Of a stretch of 55,235 nucleotides of DNA, positions 27,541 to 38,406 are shown one piece after another (the stretch's first letter is position 1; every line of letters begins with the position of its first letter). The stretch lies in the NCBI GenBank assembly GCA_021800535.1, contig JAJYYV010000009.1:1-55235 (forward strand), written 5' to 3'. Both the position numbers and the translations under genes were made by a program. The stretch is from a bacterium (GTDB taxonomy: Bacteria; Ratteibacteria; UBA8468; B48-G9; DTJG01). The notes under the pieces were generated by a model. The model had not been told where the DNA came from and searched no databases. It worked only from the letters and a program-made list of their open reading frames with translations.

Positions 27541-27573
27541 AGTCATTGCGAGCCCGGAGGGCGTGGCAATCTA
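27541..27573. repeat. Interspersed hairpin repeat
   Basis: The sequence starting GTCATTGCGAGCCC can fold with ATTGC/GCAAT and GCCC/GGGC stems (27545-27570). Repeats of this type are scattered through many bacterial genomes. Only this copy is seen in the window. Confidence 0.5.
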
Positions 27574-27644
27574 TAGAGACAACACCAATTTTGTAAGGCC
27601 ATGCTTTTATTGAAGATTTGCCGGTTTTTTCAGGAGCAAATCGT

Positions 27645-28148
27645 TCAAAGAGTCAGTCTTACCTCTTCCATTCTTCCTTCCCGTGCAACCTCAAGAAGCG
27701 CAAAGACGTTTTCAACCGGAACATCCGCTTGAACAGACTGGGAAGGGGAAAAAATATATCCACCATTTACCGCCATCATGTTCCTGATGCGTCTTGCTTC
27801 CTTCTTAACTTCATCGGGTGTGCTACGGAGAAGTACATGCTGTGTACCAATTCCTCCCCAGAAAGTCAAATTTTTGTTGTATGTTTGTTTAAGAACAGAT
27901 ATGTCCATGGCTTCGGGTTGAACGGGGTTAAGTACGTCCACACCCATTTCAACAAGGTCAGGGATAATTTCCGTTATGTTCCCGCATGAATGGAGCCACA
28001 CGTCTTTCCCGTATGAATGAATAAGATCATACTCTTTTTTCTCTCCGGGTTTTATCAGTTTTCTCCATATCGCTGGTGACATTAGCAGATTGTTCTGTGC
28101 CCCCCAGTCACTCCCGAGGAGCACTCCATCTATTTCTTTGTAATTGAG
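27645..28148 (-). pseudogene. URO-D superfamily protein, 5'-truncated
   Basis: The C-terminal half of a URO-D-like protein is preserved: GSDWGAQNNLLMSP, LHSCGNITEIIPD and NPVQPEAMD, closely similar to the intact paralogue at 39490-40611. The first half of the TIM barrel is missing. Upstream of about 28148 the sequence switches abruptly to repeat A (a copy of the AraC-regulator control region), so the apparent start at 28202 lies in non-homologous DNA. The final Cys zinc ligand of the family is replaced (GGYIFSPS). Confidence 0.75.
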
Positions 28149-28230
28149 AAAATTTTCCTTAAATATATTGCTAAAAAATCTATAAATTATTGCTAAATTC
28201 AATTTATGTTTGAAAGAAGAAAATATTAAA
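28149..28230. repeat. Repeat A, copy 2 (control-region duplicate)
   Basis: These 82 bp match 20938-21019 with three mismatches and include both ATTGCT half-sites. No regulator gene follows; the repeat is joined to a truncated URO-D gene on one side and a transaldolase-end duplicate on the other. Confidence 0.85.
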
Positions 28231-28231
28231 C

Positions 28232-28280
28232 AGGGAAAAATCCGGTTTGTTTAGATTGTTAGTTTATTTAGGAACCTTTT
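28232..28280. repeat. Duplicate of the transaldolase 3' end
   Basis: These 49 bp match 29936-29984 with three mismatches. That segment covers the last codons and downstream region of the transaldolase gene. Only this tail of the duplicated gene remains here. Confidence 0.8.
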
Positions 28281-28733
28281 CCCTTCTTTATAATACCCAA
28301 CTTGTATTGCTATACTTTTTGAATGCGTTTTTACCCGTCTAATTCGGGGGTAGTGTGGTTTCACTCTTTTTTTATATCACAGAACTCTTGATTTTACAAG
28401 GGTTTTATTTTTACTCCTTAAAAGTGAGAAACTCAGGAATTTTTTTAAAATAGATTTAAAGACGTTCATATATTTCCTTGATACAAATAACTATGTTATT
28501 TGAAAATATATAAAACCTTTTAAAGGATATTTTTATAATCAACAAAATGCCGGGAATTTAGATAAGTAAAACATTAAGAAAGTTACTGATGTTAGACTTT
28601 TAAATACAATTACTAATGAGGTAGTTACTATACTGTATGATATATCCTCGGAGATTCAAGAATTATTAGAAAAATTATCTCTGTCGCACTAATTGGGAAA
28701 CTGAGGGGGGGAATCTATAAAATTTTGCTCTTT
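28281..28733. other. Gene-free stretch with a possible coding remnant
   Basis: No intact gene is seen. A plus-strand frame 28570-28692 reads KKVTDVRLLNTITNEVV and ends EKLSLSH before a stop; it looks protein-like but is not recognised and has no start. The rest is AT-rich and frame-broken. Confidence 0.4.
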
Positions 28734-29840
28734 TCATAATTTGACCACTTTATTTGTTTGCATTGATTCCTCAGCTGCCAGTGTAATCAGAGTTCCATAT
28801 AAGCATTCTTTAACTTCTGTTAATGGTTTTTTTCCTGTTTTTATTACATCTAAAAACGCTATATGTTCTTCTATAAACCCATTATGCATACTGCCATCTT
28901 TTGGAGGAGTCACAAAAAAGGTAATCGCATCATTTGCTGTTTTCATACATGTAAAAATTCTGTTTATCTCCATAACTTCTTCTGGTTTCTCACGTTGTAT
29001 TACTATAATTTCATTTTGAGAAATATCTATACCACTTTCCATCCCACCCATAAATCCTTTATCCCCAAAAACGCCAAATTCAAGACTTTTCGGGAAATAG
29101 GTTGGCGCAAACATGCATAAAGATAATGTACCCCTTGCCTTTTTTTCATAATCTACAATTACAACGGCGTTATCTTCAATCTCATTGGGAGTTTTTAACA
29201 CTTTTATTACATCAGTACCACCAAACGCTGCTACAGCGCTTGGTTTTCTGCCCAGATACCAGTTCATTAGGTCAAAGTGATGGCAGGTTTTATCTACTAA
29301 AGCTCCACCACTTCGGGTTTTATCCTGAATCCAGTTATCAATCTTGTGGTGAAACCGGCCGCGGGCCTCTTTGAACCAGACCAGATATGGGGTTCCAATT
29401 ATACCTGAACTTAGGATTTCTTTAAATTTAGCATAGTATGGAGAATATCTATTCTCATGTCCAATCATCAATATCTTTGTACTTTTTTCTGCTTCTGTAA
29501 CCATTTTAAAACAATCTTCTTTGGTGGTAGCTATAGCCTTTTCACAAAGAACATGGATGCCGGCCTGAAGTGCTGAAATTGAAATTTCTGCATGGGTAAA
29601 AATTGGAGTGGAGATGATTACTCCATCCAGAGATTCATTCAGAATATCCTGCCATTTTGAAAATGGTTTCGCCTCAGGTGCCATTTCATTTGCCTGTTTC
29701 AATTCTCTGGAATTTGTATCACATATTGCAGATACTTCTGCTATAGTGTTGAAACGTTCCTTGATTACTCTAATGTGAGATTTGCCCATCATTCCCGTAC
29801 CAATAAAGCCCAATCGAATTTTTTTTCTCTCATTTCTCAT
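28734..29840 (-). CDS. Gfo/Idh/MocA family oxidoreductase
   Basis: This 368-residue protein has the Rossmann motif RLGFIGTGMMGKSH at residues 9-22, HVLCEKAIATT as its EKP-type motif, and DKTCHHFDLMNWY with the catalytic His. AGGAG precedes the ATG at a normal distance. It is followed on the same strand by no intact gene, and it lies downstream of the transaldolase with a double hairpin in the 127-bp gap. A frame-broken scrap of a paralogue lies at 27378-27505. The substrate is not determinable. Confidence 0.88.
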   Translation of the reverse strand: MRNERKKIRLGFIGTGMMGKSHIRVIKERFNTIAEVSAICDTNSRELKQANEMAPEAKPFSKWQDILNESLDGVIISTPIFTHAEISISALQAGIHVLCEKAIATTKEDCFKMVTEAEKSTKILMIGHENRYSPYYAKFKEILSSGIIGTPYLVWFKEARGRFHHKIDNWIQDKTRSGGALVDKTCHHFDLMNWYLGRKPSAVAAFGGTDVIKVLKTPNEIEDNAVVIVDYEKKARGTLSLCMFAPTYFPKSLEFGVFGDKGFMGGMESGIDISQNEIIVIQREKPEEVMEINRIFTCMKTANDAITFFVTPPKDGSMHNGFIEEHIAFLDVIKTGKKPLTEVKECLYGTLITLAAEESMQTNKVVKL

Positions 29841-29882
29841 TTGTTCTCCTTCTATGCAATGTAGTAAATATGCACGGGGTTT

Positions 29883-29911
29883 CAGCCTAAGGCTGATCCA
29901 CTGTGGTGGAT
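29883..29911. repeat. Tandem hairpins between transaldolase and Gfo/Idh genes
   Basis: CAGCC-TAA-GGCTG (29883-29895) is followed directly by ATCCAC-TGTG-GTGGAT (29896-29911). The two perfect hairpins sit between two minus-strand genes. They could slow transcription or protect the mRNA, or be an interspersed palindromic repeat; no U-tract follows. Confidence 0.5.
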
Positions 29912-29967
29912 GGTGAATATTTACTTTTTCTCATAAGGGAAAAATCAGGTTTGTTTAGACTGTTATT

Positions 29968-30612
29968 TTATTTAGGAACCTTTTGCCAGTCTTTTAAAAA
30001 CATCTCAAGCCCTTTATCAGTTAAAGGATGTTTGAAAAGTTTTTCCATTATCTCAAATGTCATCGTGCATACATCTGCTCCTGTTAAAGCGGCATCAAGA
30101 ACATGCAAAGGGTTTCTTACTGCTGCTACAATGATTTTGGTTTTGTAGTTATAGTTTTGATATATAGTTTTAATCTGTTTTACTAATTCCATTCCATTCC
30201 ATCCTACATCATCTAAACGGCCTACAAATGGACTTATATAAGTTGCATTGACTTTAGCCGCTAAAAAAGCCTGAACCGGTGAAAAATTTAATGTAACATT
30301 AGTTTTGATTCCTTCTTTACTTAAAACTTTGACTGCTTTGATACCTTCAGAAATCAAAGGTATTTTAACGACTATATTCTTATGCAGATTTGATAATCGC
30401 TTTGCTTCTTCTATCATCTGTTCTGCATTTAGGTTTACTACTTCCACGCTAATAGGCCCATCCACTATTTCACATATTTCTTTAACCACCTCTAAGAATT
30501 TCTTTCCTGTTTCCGCTATTTTTGTAGGATTGGTTGTAACTCCATCTAAAATTCCCCATTTCATAGCATTTTCAATTTCCTCTACTTTTGCCGTATCAAT
30601 AAAAATTTCCAT
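29968..30612 (-). CDS. tal: Transaldolase (TalC/fructose-6-phosphate aldolase-type)
   Basis: This 214-residue protein is the short single-domain transaldolase. It starts [13 protein letters not shown], has [10 protein letters not shown] at 24-33, the Schiff-base Lys in NIVVKIPL, and NVTLNFS and [12 protein letters not shown] further on. It would exchange dihydroxyacetone units in the pentose phosphate pathway, or act as an F6P aldolase; the two cannot be separated by eye. The 3' end of the gene is duplicated at 28232-28280. A gene for RpiB lies elsewhere in the window (3853). Confidence 0.93.
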   Translation of the reverse strand: MEIFIDTAKVEEIENAMKWGILDGVTTNPTKIAETGKKFLEVVKEICEIVDGPISVEVVNLNAEQMIEEAKRLSNLHKNIVVKIPLISEGIKAVKVLSKEGIKTNVTLNFSPVQAFLAAKVNATYISPFVGRLDDVGWNGMELVKQIKTIYQNYNYKTKIIVAAVRNPLHVLDAALTGADVCTMTFEIMEKLFKHPLTDKGLEMFLKDWQKVPK

Positions 30613-30749
30613 TTATTAATCCTCCACCGTAAATAAATTTATAATACTATTTTGCTATAATTTTACTATATTTTTTTTCTTATTCCAAATTTTCAGGTAA
30701 TTTTAGGATAATATCTAAATATATTTTTATCTATAAATGTTAAATATAT

Positions 30750-30778
30750 TTGAGAAAAAGAATTAAATCTATTATAAT
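30750..30778 (+). promoter_or_regulatory. Promoter of the glyS operon
   Basis: TTGAGA (30750-30755) and TATAAT (30773-30778) are 17 bp apart. The predicted transcript starts near 30785, about 34 nt before the glyS ATG. No other -35/-10 pair of this quality lies between the transaldolase and glyS. Confidence 0.6.
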
Positions 30779-30818
30779 TTTTGAATAATATATAATAATA
30801 ACTATTTTTCAATTTATT

Positions 30819-32909
30819 ATGGATACAAAAAACCTTCTTATTGAAATTGGATGTGAGGATTTACCTTCCTGGACAGGAGAATCATTTGCCTGCCAGTTTA
30901 AAAATTCATTTTTATCATTTATAGAAAATAAAAATTTAAAGGTTGATGATTTAAATATTTTTTGGACACCAAGAAGAATTTTAATATTTGCCAAAGGTAT
31001 CACTGAAAAAATTCCTTCAGAAAAAAAAGAAGTGGCAGGTCCCCGGTTAAATACTGTTAAAGATGAAAAAGGTCAATATCATCCTGCTGTTATAAAATTT
31101 GCCCAGGCTAATAATATTTCTCTGGAAAAACTTAAGGTAAAGAAAATTGGAGATAAAGAAGTTGTTTATTTTTTAAAAAATATAAAATCTGTTTATGTAA
31201 AAAACATTATAGGCCAGGCAGTTATAGATATTATAAAAAATTTAAATATTCCCCGGTCTATGAAATGGGATGATTCAGAATTAAGGTTTTATAGACCAAT
31301 AAGATGGGTGCTTGCTTTATGGAATGATAAAAAAATATCCATGCAGATAGGTAATATAAAAAGTTCCAATTTTACATTTGGTCATAGACTTCTTAGTCAG
31401 GGGAAGATTTATATTAGTGATTGGAAAGATTATTTTGATGCTATCCAAAAAAATTTTGTTGTTATTGATAAAAATATAAGAAAAAAATTTATTTCAGGTC
31501 TTGTCCAAGAAAAAATTCAACCAGAAGAAAATGTGGATGAAACACTTTTTGAAAATTTATCTGGGATTGTGGAATATCCTGTAATTATAAGATGTAAATT
31601 CCCGATTGACATTCCAGAAATACCGGATGAAATTTTAAAAATCATTATTGAAAAGGCAGAAGGCATTCCTCTGTATAAAAATGAAAAATTATGCAGTGAA
31701 TTTCTTATTGTTTCAGATGGCATAGACAATGCTGATTGTATAAGAAATTATGAAAGGCTTATAAAAGACAGGATAATGGATGCTGTGTTTTTTTATAACA
31801 ATGATATGCACAAAAACATTGATACATTTATAGAAATGACAAAAAATATTTTATTTCATCCTCACTGGGGCTCTTTATATCAAAGAACAGAAAGACTTGT
31901 AGATATTTCCCGGAAAATTTCTATTTTGCTAAATATGGATGAAAATATATCAAGAAATTTTTATCGTGCCGCACAACTTTCAAAGTTTGATATGGCATCT
32001 TCTATGGCAAGGGAATATCCCCAGTTAAGTGGAACAATGGGAAAAATATATTCCAAAAAATTTGGTGAAAACGATGTTGTATGTCAGGCAATAGAAGACC
32101 ATTTAAAACCAAAATTTCCCGGAGATAGTTTCCCTGTTACTTATGAAGGTTCAATTCTGGCTATGGCAGATAGAATAGAATATCTTTGTTCTTTTATATC
32201 GTTAAATACTGGAATTTCAGGTTCTCAGGACCCTTATGGATTAAGAAGAATTGTTAATTCATTATTTGATATTATATGGAATAAAAAATATAATATTGAT
32301 TTGGCTCCTTTTATTCAGCAGGTGGTTAATTGTTTTAACCCGGATGATTCCGGAGAAGTAGAAAAAAAAATAAAGGATTTTATTATCCAGAGATTGGAAT
32401 CCCAACTCGGATTTGAAGGGATTCCCAAAGGTATAAGGTCCAGTATTATTTCAGTGGAAAATCTTAATATATACAGGATAAGAAAAAAAATAGATTCTTT
32501 TTCTTATTTTATCGGGAAGATAAAAGAATCAGAAAATATTTTTGTTCCATTTTCAAGGATATCAAATATCTTAAAGCAGGCACAATCCCAGGGGATAATC
32601 AATTTGAAGTTTGATGAAAATCTGTTAGTTGAAAAAGAAGAAAAAATTCTTTTTGAAACTTTTAAAAAAAATAAGGATAATATCTATCAGTTAATAGAAA
32701 AAGAGGAATATATTTTGTTTTTAAATGACCTGCTTGATTTTAAAAAACCTGTAGATGATTTTTTTGACAAGGTTCTGGTAATGTGTCCTGAAGAAAATAT
32801 AAAAAATAACAGACTGGCGCTTCTTGAAAAATGGAATAATTTATTTATGCTTTTTGCAGATTTTTCTTTTATAAGGGAGGAAGATATAAAAAATGCTCGA
32901 AAAATTTGA
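30819..32909 (+). CDS. glyS: Glycyl-tRNA synthetase beta subunit
   Basis: This 696-residue protein is the beta chain of the bacterial alpha2beta2 glycyl-tRNA synthetase. It begins with the typical [12 protein letters not shown], contains TPRRI and the HD-like region, and ends with an anticodon-binding (DALR-like) domain. The alpha subunit gene glyQ, usually just upstream, is not in the window. It is the first gene of an operon with glyA, dCMP deaminase, a glutaredoxin-like protein and a RecJ-like protein; its last codons overlap glyA by 17 bp. Confidence 0.95.
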   Translation: MDTKNLLIEIGCEDLPSWTGESFACQFKNSFLSFIENKNLKVDDLNIFWTPRRILIFAKGITEKIPSEKKEVAGPRLNTVKDEKGQYHPAVIKFAQANNISLEKLKVKKIGDKEVVYFLKNIKSVYVKNIIGQAVIDIIKNLNIPRSMKWDDSELRFYRPIRWVLALWNDKKISMQIGNIKSSNFTFGHRLLSQGKIYISDWKDYFDAIQKNFVVIDKNIRKKFISGLVQEKIQPEENVDETLFENLSGIVEYPVIIRCKFPIDIPEIPDEILKIIIEKAEGIPLYKNEKLCSEFLIVSDGIDNADCIRNYERLIKDRIMDAVFFYNNDMHKNIDTFIEMTKNILFHPHWGSLYQRTERLVDISRKISILLNMDENISRNFYRAAQLSKFDMASSMAREYPQLSGTMGKIYSKKFGENDVVCQAIEDHLKPKFPGDSFPVTYEGSILAMADRIEYLCSFISLNTGISGSQDPYGLRRIVNSLFDIIWNKKYNIDLAPFIQQVVNCFNPDDSGEVEKKIKDFIIQRLESQLGFEGIPKGIRSSIISVENLNIYRIRKKIDSFSYFIGKIKESENIFVPFSRISNILKQAQSQGIINLKFDENLLVEKEEKILFETFKKNKDNIYQLIEKEEYILFLNDLLDFKKPVDDFFDKVLVMCPEENIKNNRLALLEKWNNLFMLFADFSFIREEDIKNARKI

Positions 32910-34122
32910 TTCAGAAATTTATTCTTTGATAGAAAAAGAAATGGTAAGAGAATCAGAAACAATTAATCTTATTGCTTCTGAAAATTATGCAAGCAGTGCT
33001 GTATTATCTGCCACTGGTTCCATTTTAACCAATAAATATGCAGAAGGTTATCCATCCAGACGATATTATGGAGGATGCGAATTTATAGATAGTATTGAGT
33101 CTATAGCAATAGCAAGAGCAGAAAAACTTTTTAATGCAGAACATGTAAATGTTCAACCCCATTCCGGAAGTCAGGCAAATATGGCGGTATATTTATCCTG
33201 TGCTAAACCGGCAGACACAATACTTGGTATGGATATATGTTCAGGGGGACATCTTTCTCATGGAGCAAAAGTAAGTTTTTCCGGGACAATTTTTAATGCT
33301 GTATATTATGGTGTTAATCAGGATACACATCTTATTGACTATTCTGAAGTTGAAAATATTGCACAGAAATATAAACCCAAAATAATTATATGCGGGGCAA
33401 GTGCCTATCCCCGAATTATTGATTTTAAAAGATTTTCTGAAATAGCAAAAAATGTTAATGCCTATCTTTGTTCTGACATGGCTCATATTGCAGGACTGGT
33501 TGCTGCAGGAATTCATCCTTCACCGGTGGATGTTTCTGATTTTGTTACCTCAACTACTCATAAAACGCTTCGCGGTCCCAGAGGAGGATTTATTATTTGT
33601 AAAAAAGAACATGCCAGGAAAATTGATAAAACAATTTTCCCCGGTATGCAGGGAGGTCCGCTTATGCATGTTATTGCTGCAAAAGCTGTGGTATTTAAAG
33701 AAGCAGCAACTGATGATTTCAAAGAATATCAAAACCAGATTGTTAAGAATGCAATACTTTTTGCAGAAACCTTAAAAGAATCAGGTTATCATCTTATTAC
33801 GGGTGGAACAGACAATCATATGCTTCTTATTGACCTTAGAAATAAAAAGATTACAGGGTTGGAATGTCAGAATATTCTTGAAAAAATTAATATTATTGTA
33901 AATAAAAATTCCATACCATTTGACCCGTTAGGAGCAACAGTTACAAGTGGAATAAGAATTGGAACTCCGGCAATAACAAGCAGGGGAATAAAGGAAAAAG
34001 AAATTTTAAAAATTATAGAATTTATAAATGAGGCTTTGTATTGTAAAGATTCGCCGGAAAAATTAAAAAATATAAGAGACAGAGTAAAAGATTTTATAAA
34101 ACAGTTTCCTATTTATAAATAA
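32893..34122 (+). CDS. glyA: Serine hydroxymethyltransferase
   Basis: This 409-residue PLP enzyme makes glycine and 5,10-methylene-tetrahydrofolate from serine. It has [10 protein letters not shown] near the start, [12 protein letters not shown], and the PLP lysine in [18 protein letters not shown] in the end of glyS gives a clear SD for the ATG at 32893. Placement after a glycine-tRNA synthetase gene suggests coordinated glycine use. Confidence 0.97.
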   Translation: MLEKFDSEIYSLIEKEMVRESETINLIASENYASSAVLSATGSILTNKYAEGYPSRRYYGGCEFIDSIESIAIARAEKLFNAEHVNVQPHSGSQANMAVYLSCAKPADTILGMDICSGGHLSHGAKVSFSGTIFNAVYYGVNQDTHLIDYSEVENIAQKYKPKIIICGASAYPRIIDFKRFSEIAKNVNAYLCSDMAHIAGLVAAGIHPSPVDVSDFVTSTTHKTLRGPRGGFIICKKEHARKIDKTIFPGMQGGPLMHVIAAKAVVFKEAATDDFKEYQNQIVKNAILFAETLKESGYHLITGGTDNHMLLIDLRNKKITGLECQNILEKINIIVNKNSIPFDPLGATVTSGIRIGTPAITSRGIKEKEILKIIEFINEALYCKDSPEKLKNIRDRVKDFIKQFPIYK

Positions 34123-34132
34123 TATTAAACAA

Positions 34133-34594
34133 ATGAGACCTGACTGGGATGAATACTTTTTAAAAATTGCAGAATTGGTAAGTGAAAGGGCAACCTGTTT
34201 AAGAAGAAAAGTAGGCGCGGTGTTGGTAAAAGACAAACGGATTCTTGCTACAGGGTATAATGGGGCTCCAAGTGGATTTAAACATTGTGAGGAAACTGGA
34301 TGTCTTCGGGAAAAGCTTAAAATTCCTTCAGGGGAAAGACATGAATTATGCAGGGGTTTACATGCTGAACAAAATGCTATTATACAGGCAGCGTATCATG
34401 GTGTAAATATTAAAGGAAGCACTCTTTATATTACAAACCATCCGTGTAGCATTTGTGCTAAAATGATTGTTAACGCAGGTATAGAAAAAGTTGTTATTTC
34501 AGGTTATTATCCTGATAAATTTGCTGAAGAAATATTAAAAGAAGGTAAAATAAAAATGGAACATTATAAAAAAGATCAAAAAAATAATACTTAA
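34133..34594 (+). CDS. dCMP deaminase (ComEB-type cytidine deaminase)
   Basis: This 153-residue zinc deaminase converts dCMP to dUMP for dTTP synthesis. The active site is LHAEQNAI (zinc His and catalytic Glu) and PCSICAKM (two zinc Cys). [22 protein letters not shown] is the classic substrate-binding N-terminus. It lies 10 bp after glyA, whose product supplies methylene-folate for the next step, thymidylate synthesis. Confidence 0.93.
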   Translation: MRPDWDEYFLKIAELVSERATCLRRKVGAVLVKDKRILATGYNGAPSGFKHCEETGCLREKLKIPSGERHELCRGLHAEQNAIIQAAYHGVNIKGSTLYITNHPCSICAKMIVNAGIEKVVISGYYPDKFAEEILKEGKIKMEHYKKDQKNNT

Positions 34595-34616
34595 ATCAAA
34601 TATGGGGAGGAAAACA

Positions 34617-34862
34617 ATGAGCAAAAATATAATACTTTTTGGTAAAAATAATTGCGGATTATGTCAGGGCTGGAAAAAAAAATTAGAAAATTTTAATATT
34701 TCTTTTCAATATATAGACATTGAAAAACCAGAAAATCTTGCAGAATTTACATATCAGGGATTTGTTAATATTCCTGTTCTTGTGATAGGAGAAAAAAAAT
34801 TTGAAGGAGTAAAACCATCTGACTTAACAATAGAAGATATTCAGGCAATTTTACAGGAATAA
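34617..34862 (+). CDS. Glutaredoxin/NrdH-like thioredoxin-fold protein
   Basis: The 81-residue product has the redox motif NCGLCQGW near the N-terminus and the cis-proline motif in NIPVLVIG. It should reduce disulfides, possibly as an electron donor for ribonucleotide reductase. The start at 34617 is preferred because GGGGAGG precedes it; the ATG at 34602 overlaps that SD. It lies between the dCMP deaminase and the RecJ-like gene. Confidence 0.85.
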   Translation: MSKNIILFGKNNCGLCQGWKKKLENFNISFQYIDIEKPENLAEFTYQGFVNIPVLVIGEKKFEGVKPSDLTIEDIQAILQE

Positions 34863-34865
34863 CAA

Positions 34866-36470
34866 ATGGCTTTTTCCGAATATTTTCATGAAATTCTTAA
34901 AGATATAGGTATTAAAAATACAGAAGAATCTATTCCCTTCCTTTTTCCTGAAATTTCCCATTTAGGAGACCCATTTTGGTTAAATGGTGTAGAAACAGTA
35001 TGTGAAATTATAAAAAAAACAATTTCAAACAAAGAAAAAGTATTCATATATGCAGATGGAGATATGGATGGAATTGCAGGAGCATCAATACTTGGCAATT
35101 TTTTTAAAATAATAGGTATTGATTTTGATGTAAAATTAACCCACAGACTTGAAGAATATGAAATAGATGAAATATTTATAGAAAATATCTTAAAAATGGG
35201 TTATTCTCTTTTATTTATTATTGATTCCGGGACAAACTCAAAACAGGCTTTATATTATTGTGAATCTCATAATTTTACCACTATTGTTATAGACCATCAT
35301 ATTTTTAATCAAAAATATAAATTTTCTCATGTCCATTTTATAAATCCTTATGTAGATGAAGATAATGCTTATAGTAATATGACATCAGCAGGTTTAACAT
35401 TTAAGCTTCTTCAGGCATTAAAAATATATCTCTCTTTTTTCCCGGAAGAATGTTTTTTCCCATCTCTTGAACTTGCCACTCTTGGAACATTAAATGATTA
35501 CCCTGTTTTAAGAGGAGAAAACAGAATAATTATCAAAATAGGATTAAAACATATTGTTGAGGGAACCAATATTTTAGGACTTAAATTATTTCAACAATAT
35601 TTTTATGTCCCACAAAAGTCTGATGAAATTGAAACCATAACCTTTTTTTTTAATCCAAGACTAAATGCTCCCGGCAGATTTGGAAAACCTGAAATATCAT
35701 TTAATTTACTTATTTCAAATAATCAGGATGAGTGTGAAAAAGCATTAAAAGAAATTGAAAATCTTTCAGACAGGAAACAAAAAATGTTAAAAAATGTTAT
35801 TTTAAAAAAAGACAATATTTATGAAAATGATCCCTCTTTTTTGATTTTTCAGGATATTCCTGCATCTTTTTCAGGTATAATAGCATCACAAACAGCAGCA
35901 AAATATCAAAAACCTTCTTTTGTAGGGATTGTCTCAGATGATATTATACAGGGTTCTGCAAGAGGATTTGATGAAATTGACCTTCATGAACTTTTTTCAA
36001 AAGAAAAAGATATTTTTCTTTCATTTGGCGGTCATAAAAATGCTGTAGGATTTAAATTAAGAAAAAAAGATATAAATAAAGTAAAAAAAATATGGGAATC
36101 CCTGGAAACAAGAGAAAAAAAAGTTCCCCAGAAGAATAAAATATATGATATGCCCATAGAAAAATTGGATATTAATTTTATCCAGGACCTTCAATTGCTT
36201 AAGCCTTTTGGAAGACAGCATCCTGAAATATTATTTCGCTCTGATTCTGTCCAAATCACCAAAGTTGTTAGAAAAGAAAAAGGAAAATGGGTGGCATGGA
36301 TAAAACAAAATAATTTTCTTTTTCAGGCGCATTTTTCCAATTTTAAACATTTACCCAATTCGGATATTTCAATTATTTATTCACCACAGATAAAAAAATT
36401 AAATAGCAACCTTTTTATTATTTGGCTGGATATTAAAAACTATTATAATGCTACTGGGGATTTACAATAA
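34866..36470 (+). CDS. RecJ-like DHH/DHHA1 single-strand exonuclease
   Basis: This 534-residue protein has the DHH phosphoesterase motifs [10 protein letters not shown] (motif I), IIDSGTN (motif II) and IVIDHHIF (DHH), plus the DHHA1 motif [10 protein letters not shown] near residue 381. The order and length fit RecJ, a 5'-3' single-strand DNA exonuclease for recombination and repair, although it is shorter at the C-terminus than E. coli RecJ. It is the last gene of the glyS operon and overlaps the end of the convergent rpmB by 20 bp. Confidence 0.87.
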   Translation: MAFSEYFHEILKDIGIKNTEESIPFLFPEISHLGDPFWLNGVETVCEIIKKTISNKEKVFIYADGDMDGIAGASILGNFFKIIGIDFDVKLTHRLEEYEIDEIFIENILKMGYSLLFIIDSGTNSKQALYYCESHNFTTIVIDHHIFNQKYKFSHVHFINPYVDEDNAYSNMTSAGLTFKLLQALKIYLSFFPEECFFPSLELATLGTLNDYPVLRGENRIIIKIGLKHIVEGTNILGLKLFQQYFYVPQKSDEIETITFFFNPRLNAPGRFGKPEISFNLLISNNQDECEKALKEIENLSDRKQKMLKNVILKKDNIYENDPSFLIFQDIPASFSGIIASQTAAKYQKPSFVGIVSDDIIQGSARGFDEIDLHELFSKEKDIFLSFGGHKNAVGFKLRKKDINKVKKIWESLETREKKVPQKNKIYDMPIEKLDINFIQDLQLLKPFGRQHPEILFRSDSVQITKVVRKEKGKWVAWIKQNNFLFQAHFSNFKHLPNSDISIIYSPQIKKLNSNLFIIWLDIKNYYNATGDLQ

Positions 36471-36660
36471 CAGGCTTAATGGGTTTGTGGACCTTATCTG
36501 ATTTAATACATTGTGTACACACCTTTATTTTCTTTTTTACGCCATTTATTTCAACAAAAATTTTTTGAACATTAGGTTTCCAGTATCTTCTTGTTTTTTT
36601 ATTTGAATGACTTACATTATTACCTGCTCTTGGGCTTTTTCCGCATATTTCACATTTCAC
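36451..36660 (-). CDS. rpmB: 50S ribosomal protein L28
   Basis: This 69-residue protein matches L28: it has CEICGKSP and [10 protein letters not shown] as zinc-binding CxxC pairs, [13 protein letters not shown], and WKPNVQKI. It is the zinc-binding form of L28. It overlaps the O-antigen-ligase-like gene by 4 bp upstream and recJ-like convergently. Confidence 0.96.
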   Translation of the reverse strand: MKCEICGKSPRAGNNVSHSNKKTRRYWKPNVQKIFVEINGVKKKIKVCTQCIKSDKVHKPIKPVIVNPQ

Positions 36661-38405
36661 TTTTTTATCCTCCTGTTATTACCTATTATACCTAATTTTT
36701 GAAATTTGTTAAGTACAAAATTAGCATACCTGTCTTTTGGTTTTATTTTTATAACTTTTTCTAAATATTCTATAGCCTTCTTTTTATTATTATAATAAAT
36801 TATGTTAATAGAAGCAAGTGAATTAAGAACATTAACATTATACGGGTCAAACCATAGGGCAGTTTTAAAGTATTTTTTTGCTTTTTGAATATTGTGTAAA
36901 TTCATATAAAGAATTCCTATATTTTCATCTGTTTGGGCAAAATGAGGGAAAAGGGTGTTATTTATAAATTTATACATACCAAGAGCTTTTTTATATTCTC
37001 CCATCTGGGCATATGCATAAGCCATTTTATAGTATGCCACGACATCATAGGTGTCTATCTGCCAGGCTTTTTTATAGTTTTTCACTGAAGACCTGTAAAA
37101 ACCCATATCTCTATATGCTATAGCCTTTTTTAAATATATATCAGGAATTATATTATAATAAGTAGTCCAGACAGCGAGAAAAAGAGAAATAAAAATTAGA
37201 ATACCATAAAAAATTTTACTGATGGAAATATTTTTGATAAATGGGAAATAATATTTTTTGCCCCCCATGGCAGCAGCAGAACCAATTAAGAACCAAAAAA
37301 ACATTGCTGTGGAAGGATTTGCCATATTAATGGAAAGAATATTATCAATAATTACTCCTATAATTGCAGGAATAATAAAAATTGTCCATTTTAATTCCTC
37401 ATATTTTTTATTTCTTAAACAGGCTGAGAGAGCTATTACAACTACAGCAATAAACAATATTAATCCAATAATTCCATGTTGGGACCATAATTCCAGATAA
37501 AGATTATGGGGATGATTTGTTAATGGAGTGGCTTCTGGTTTTAAAAAATATGGTCTATACCTAAAGTATGGATAGAAATTCATAAAATTGCCTGTACCCC
37601 ATCCGAGAAATGGTTTGGCTATAATCATTTTCCATGTGCCTCTCCAGATATAGTATCTTATATTATGTAAAAATTTAAGTTCAATACTGGGAAACAATAT
37701 GGCAAAACCAACAATTCCTGCTACAAAACCTATCCACTTAATATAAGAAGGTTTTTTTCTTCTGTAAATAATAAAAAGTACAAAAATTATACCAACAACA
37801 TAAGCTCCAAGTGTAGACCTTGTTTTAACAATAAGAAGAGTAATAAAAGTTAGCAGTAAATAAATAGCTCCATATACATTCCATTTTTTTATTAAAAAAT
37901 AAAAAGCAAGAAATGCAGGCATGATAAGAAAACCAGCAAAAAAATCCGGATTACCAAACATTGAGATTGGATATTTGGGAGGAGTTATAGCTTCTATAAT
38001 TCCAATTATACATGCAATAACAGCAGATATAGACCATATAACCGCATCCTGTGGTGTCCACTCCCATGTAAGACCAACAAGAAAAAGCAAAAAATAGAGA
38101 AGATAATCATCTAAATATTTAGCAGCGGCATATTTATAAGGGGCATAAAAGCATCCTATAAGAACCCACACAAAGAAAGCGCTGCCTGCTAAAAATGTCA
38201 ATCTGTCAAATTCAAAACTCTCTCTTTTTTTATATAAGTAATAAATAAAAACCAGAGATATAAAAAGGGCGCCTATAACTGCTTTTATAAGTGTATAGTT
38301 ATATTCATAGTCAAAATTTACCAACGCTGCAAGACCAAAAAAAACAACCGGCAGTAATAATCGGAAAATATCTATTTTTTTTATTTGTTTTTCTATGTTT
38401 TTCAT
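36657..38405 (-). CDS. O-antigen ligase/Wzy-family membrane protein with TPR tail
   Basis: This 582-residue protein has about eleven to twelve hydrophobic membrane segments (roughly residues 10-420), with a periplasmic loop around [18 protein letters not shown] and [18 protein letters not shown], the pattern of the Wzy_C/WaaL O-antigen ligase family. Four TPR-like helices follow (about 440-575). Such proteins join or polymerise surface glycans on an undecaprenyl carrier or lipid A core, and this hints at an outer membrane or glycosylated surface. The exact role is uncertain. Confidence 0.8.
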   Translation of the reverse strand: MKNIEKQIKKIDIFRLLLPVVFFGLAALVNFDYEYNYTLIKAVIGALFISLVFIYYLYKKRESFEFDRLTFLAGSAFFVWVLIGCFYAPYKYAAAKYLDDYLLYFLLFLVGLTWEWTPQDAVIWSISAVIACIIGIIEAITPPKYPISMFGNPDFFAGFLIMPAFLAFYFLIKKWNVYGAIYLLLTFITLLIVKTRSTLGAYVVGIIFVLFIIYRRKKPSYIKWIGFVAGIVGFAILFPSIELKFLHNIRYYIWRGTWKMIIAKPFLGWGTGNFMNFYPYFRYRPYFLKPEATPLTNHPHNLYLELWSQHGIIGLILFIAVVVIALSACLRNKKYEELKWTIFIIPAIIGVIIDNILSINMANPSTAMFFWFLIGSAAAMGGKKYYFPFIKNISISKIFYGILIFISLFLAVWTTYYNIIPDIYLKKAIAYRDMGFYRSSVKNYKKAWQIDTYDVVAYYKMAYAYAQMGEYKKALGMYKFINNTLFPHFAQTDENIGILYMNLHNIQKAKKYFKTALWFDPYNVNVLNSLASINIIYYNNKKKAIEYLEKVIKIKPKDRYANFVLNKFQKLGIIGNNRRIKK

Positions 38406-38406
38406 A

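Larger units (their letters stand above)
27184..27644. other. Gene-poor mosaic region
   Basis: This stretch holds the candidate structured RNA (27205-27284), a palindrome GGCGGATCCGCC (27343-27354), a Gfo/Idh pseudogene scrap (27378-27505) and an interspersed hairpin repeat (27541-27573). No intact gene is seen. Confidence 0.65.

Noticed and set aside
28149-28202. ATG at 28202 as the start of the second URO-D protein
   Set aside because: The codons before about 28148 come from repeat A, which is non-coding at its other site; the gene is 5'-truncated.
30819-32909. GlyS as a fused alpha-beta synthetase
   Set aside because: The length (696 residues) and N-terminus match the beta subunit only.
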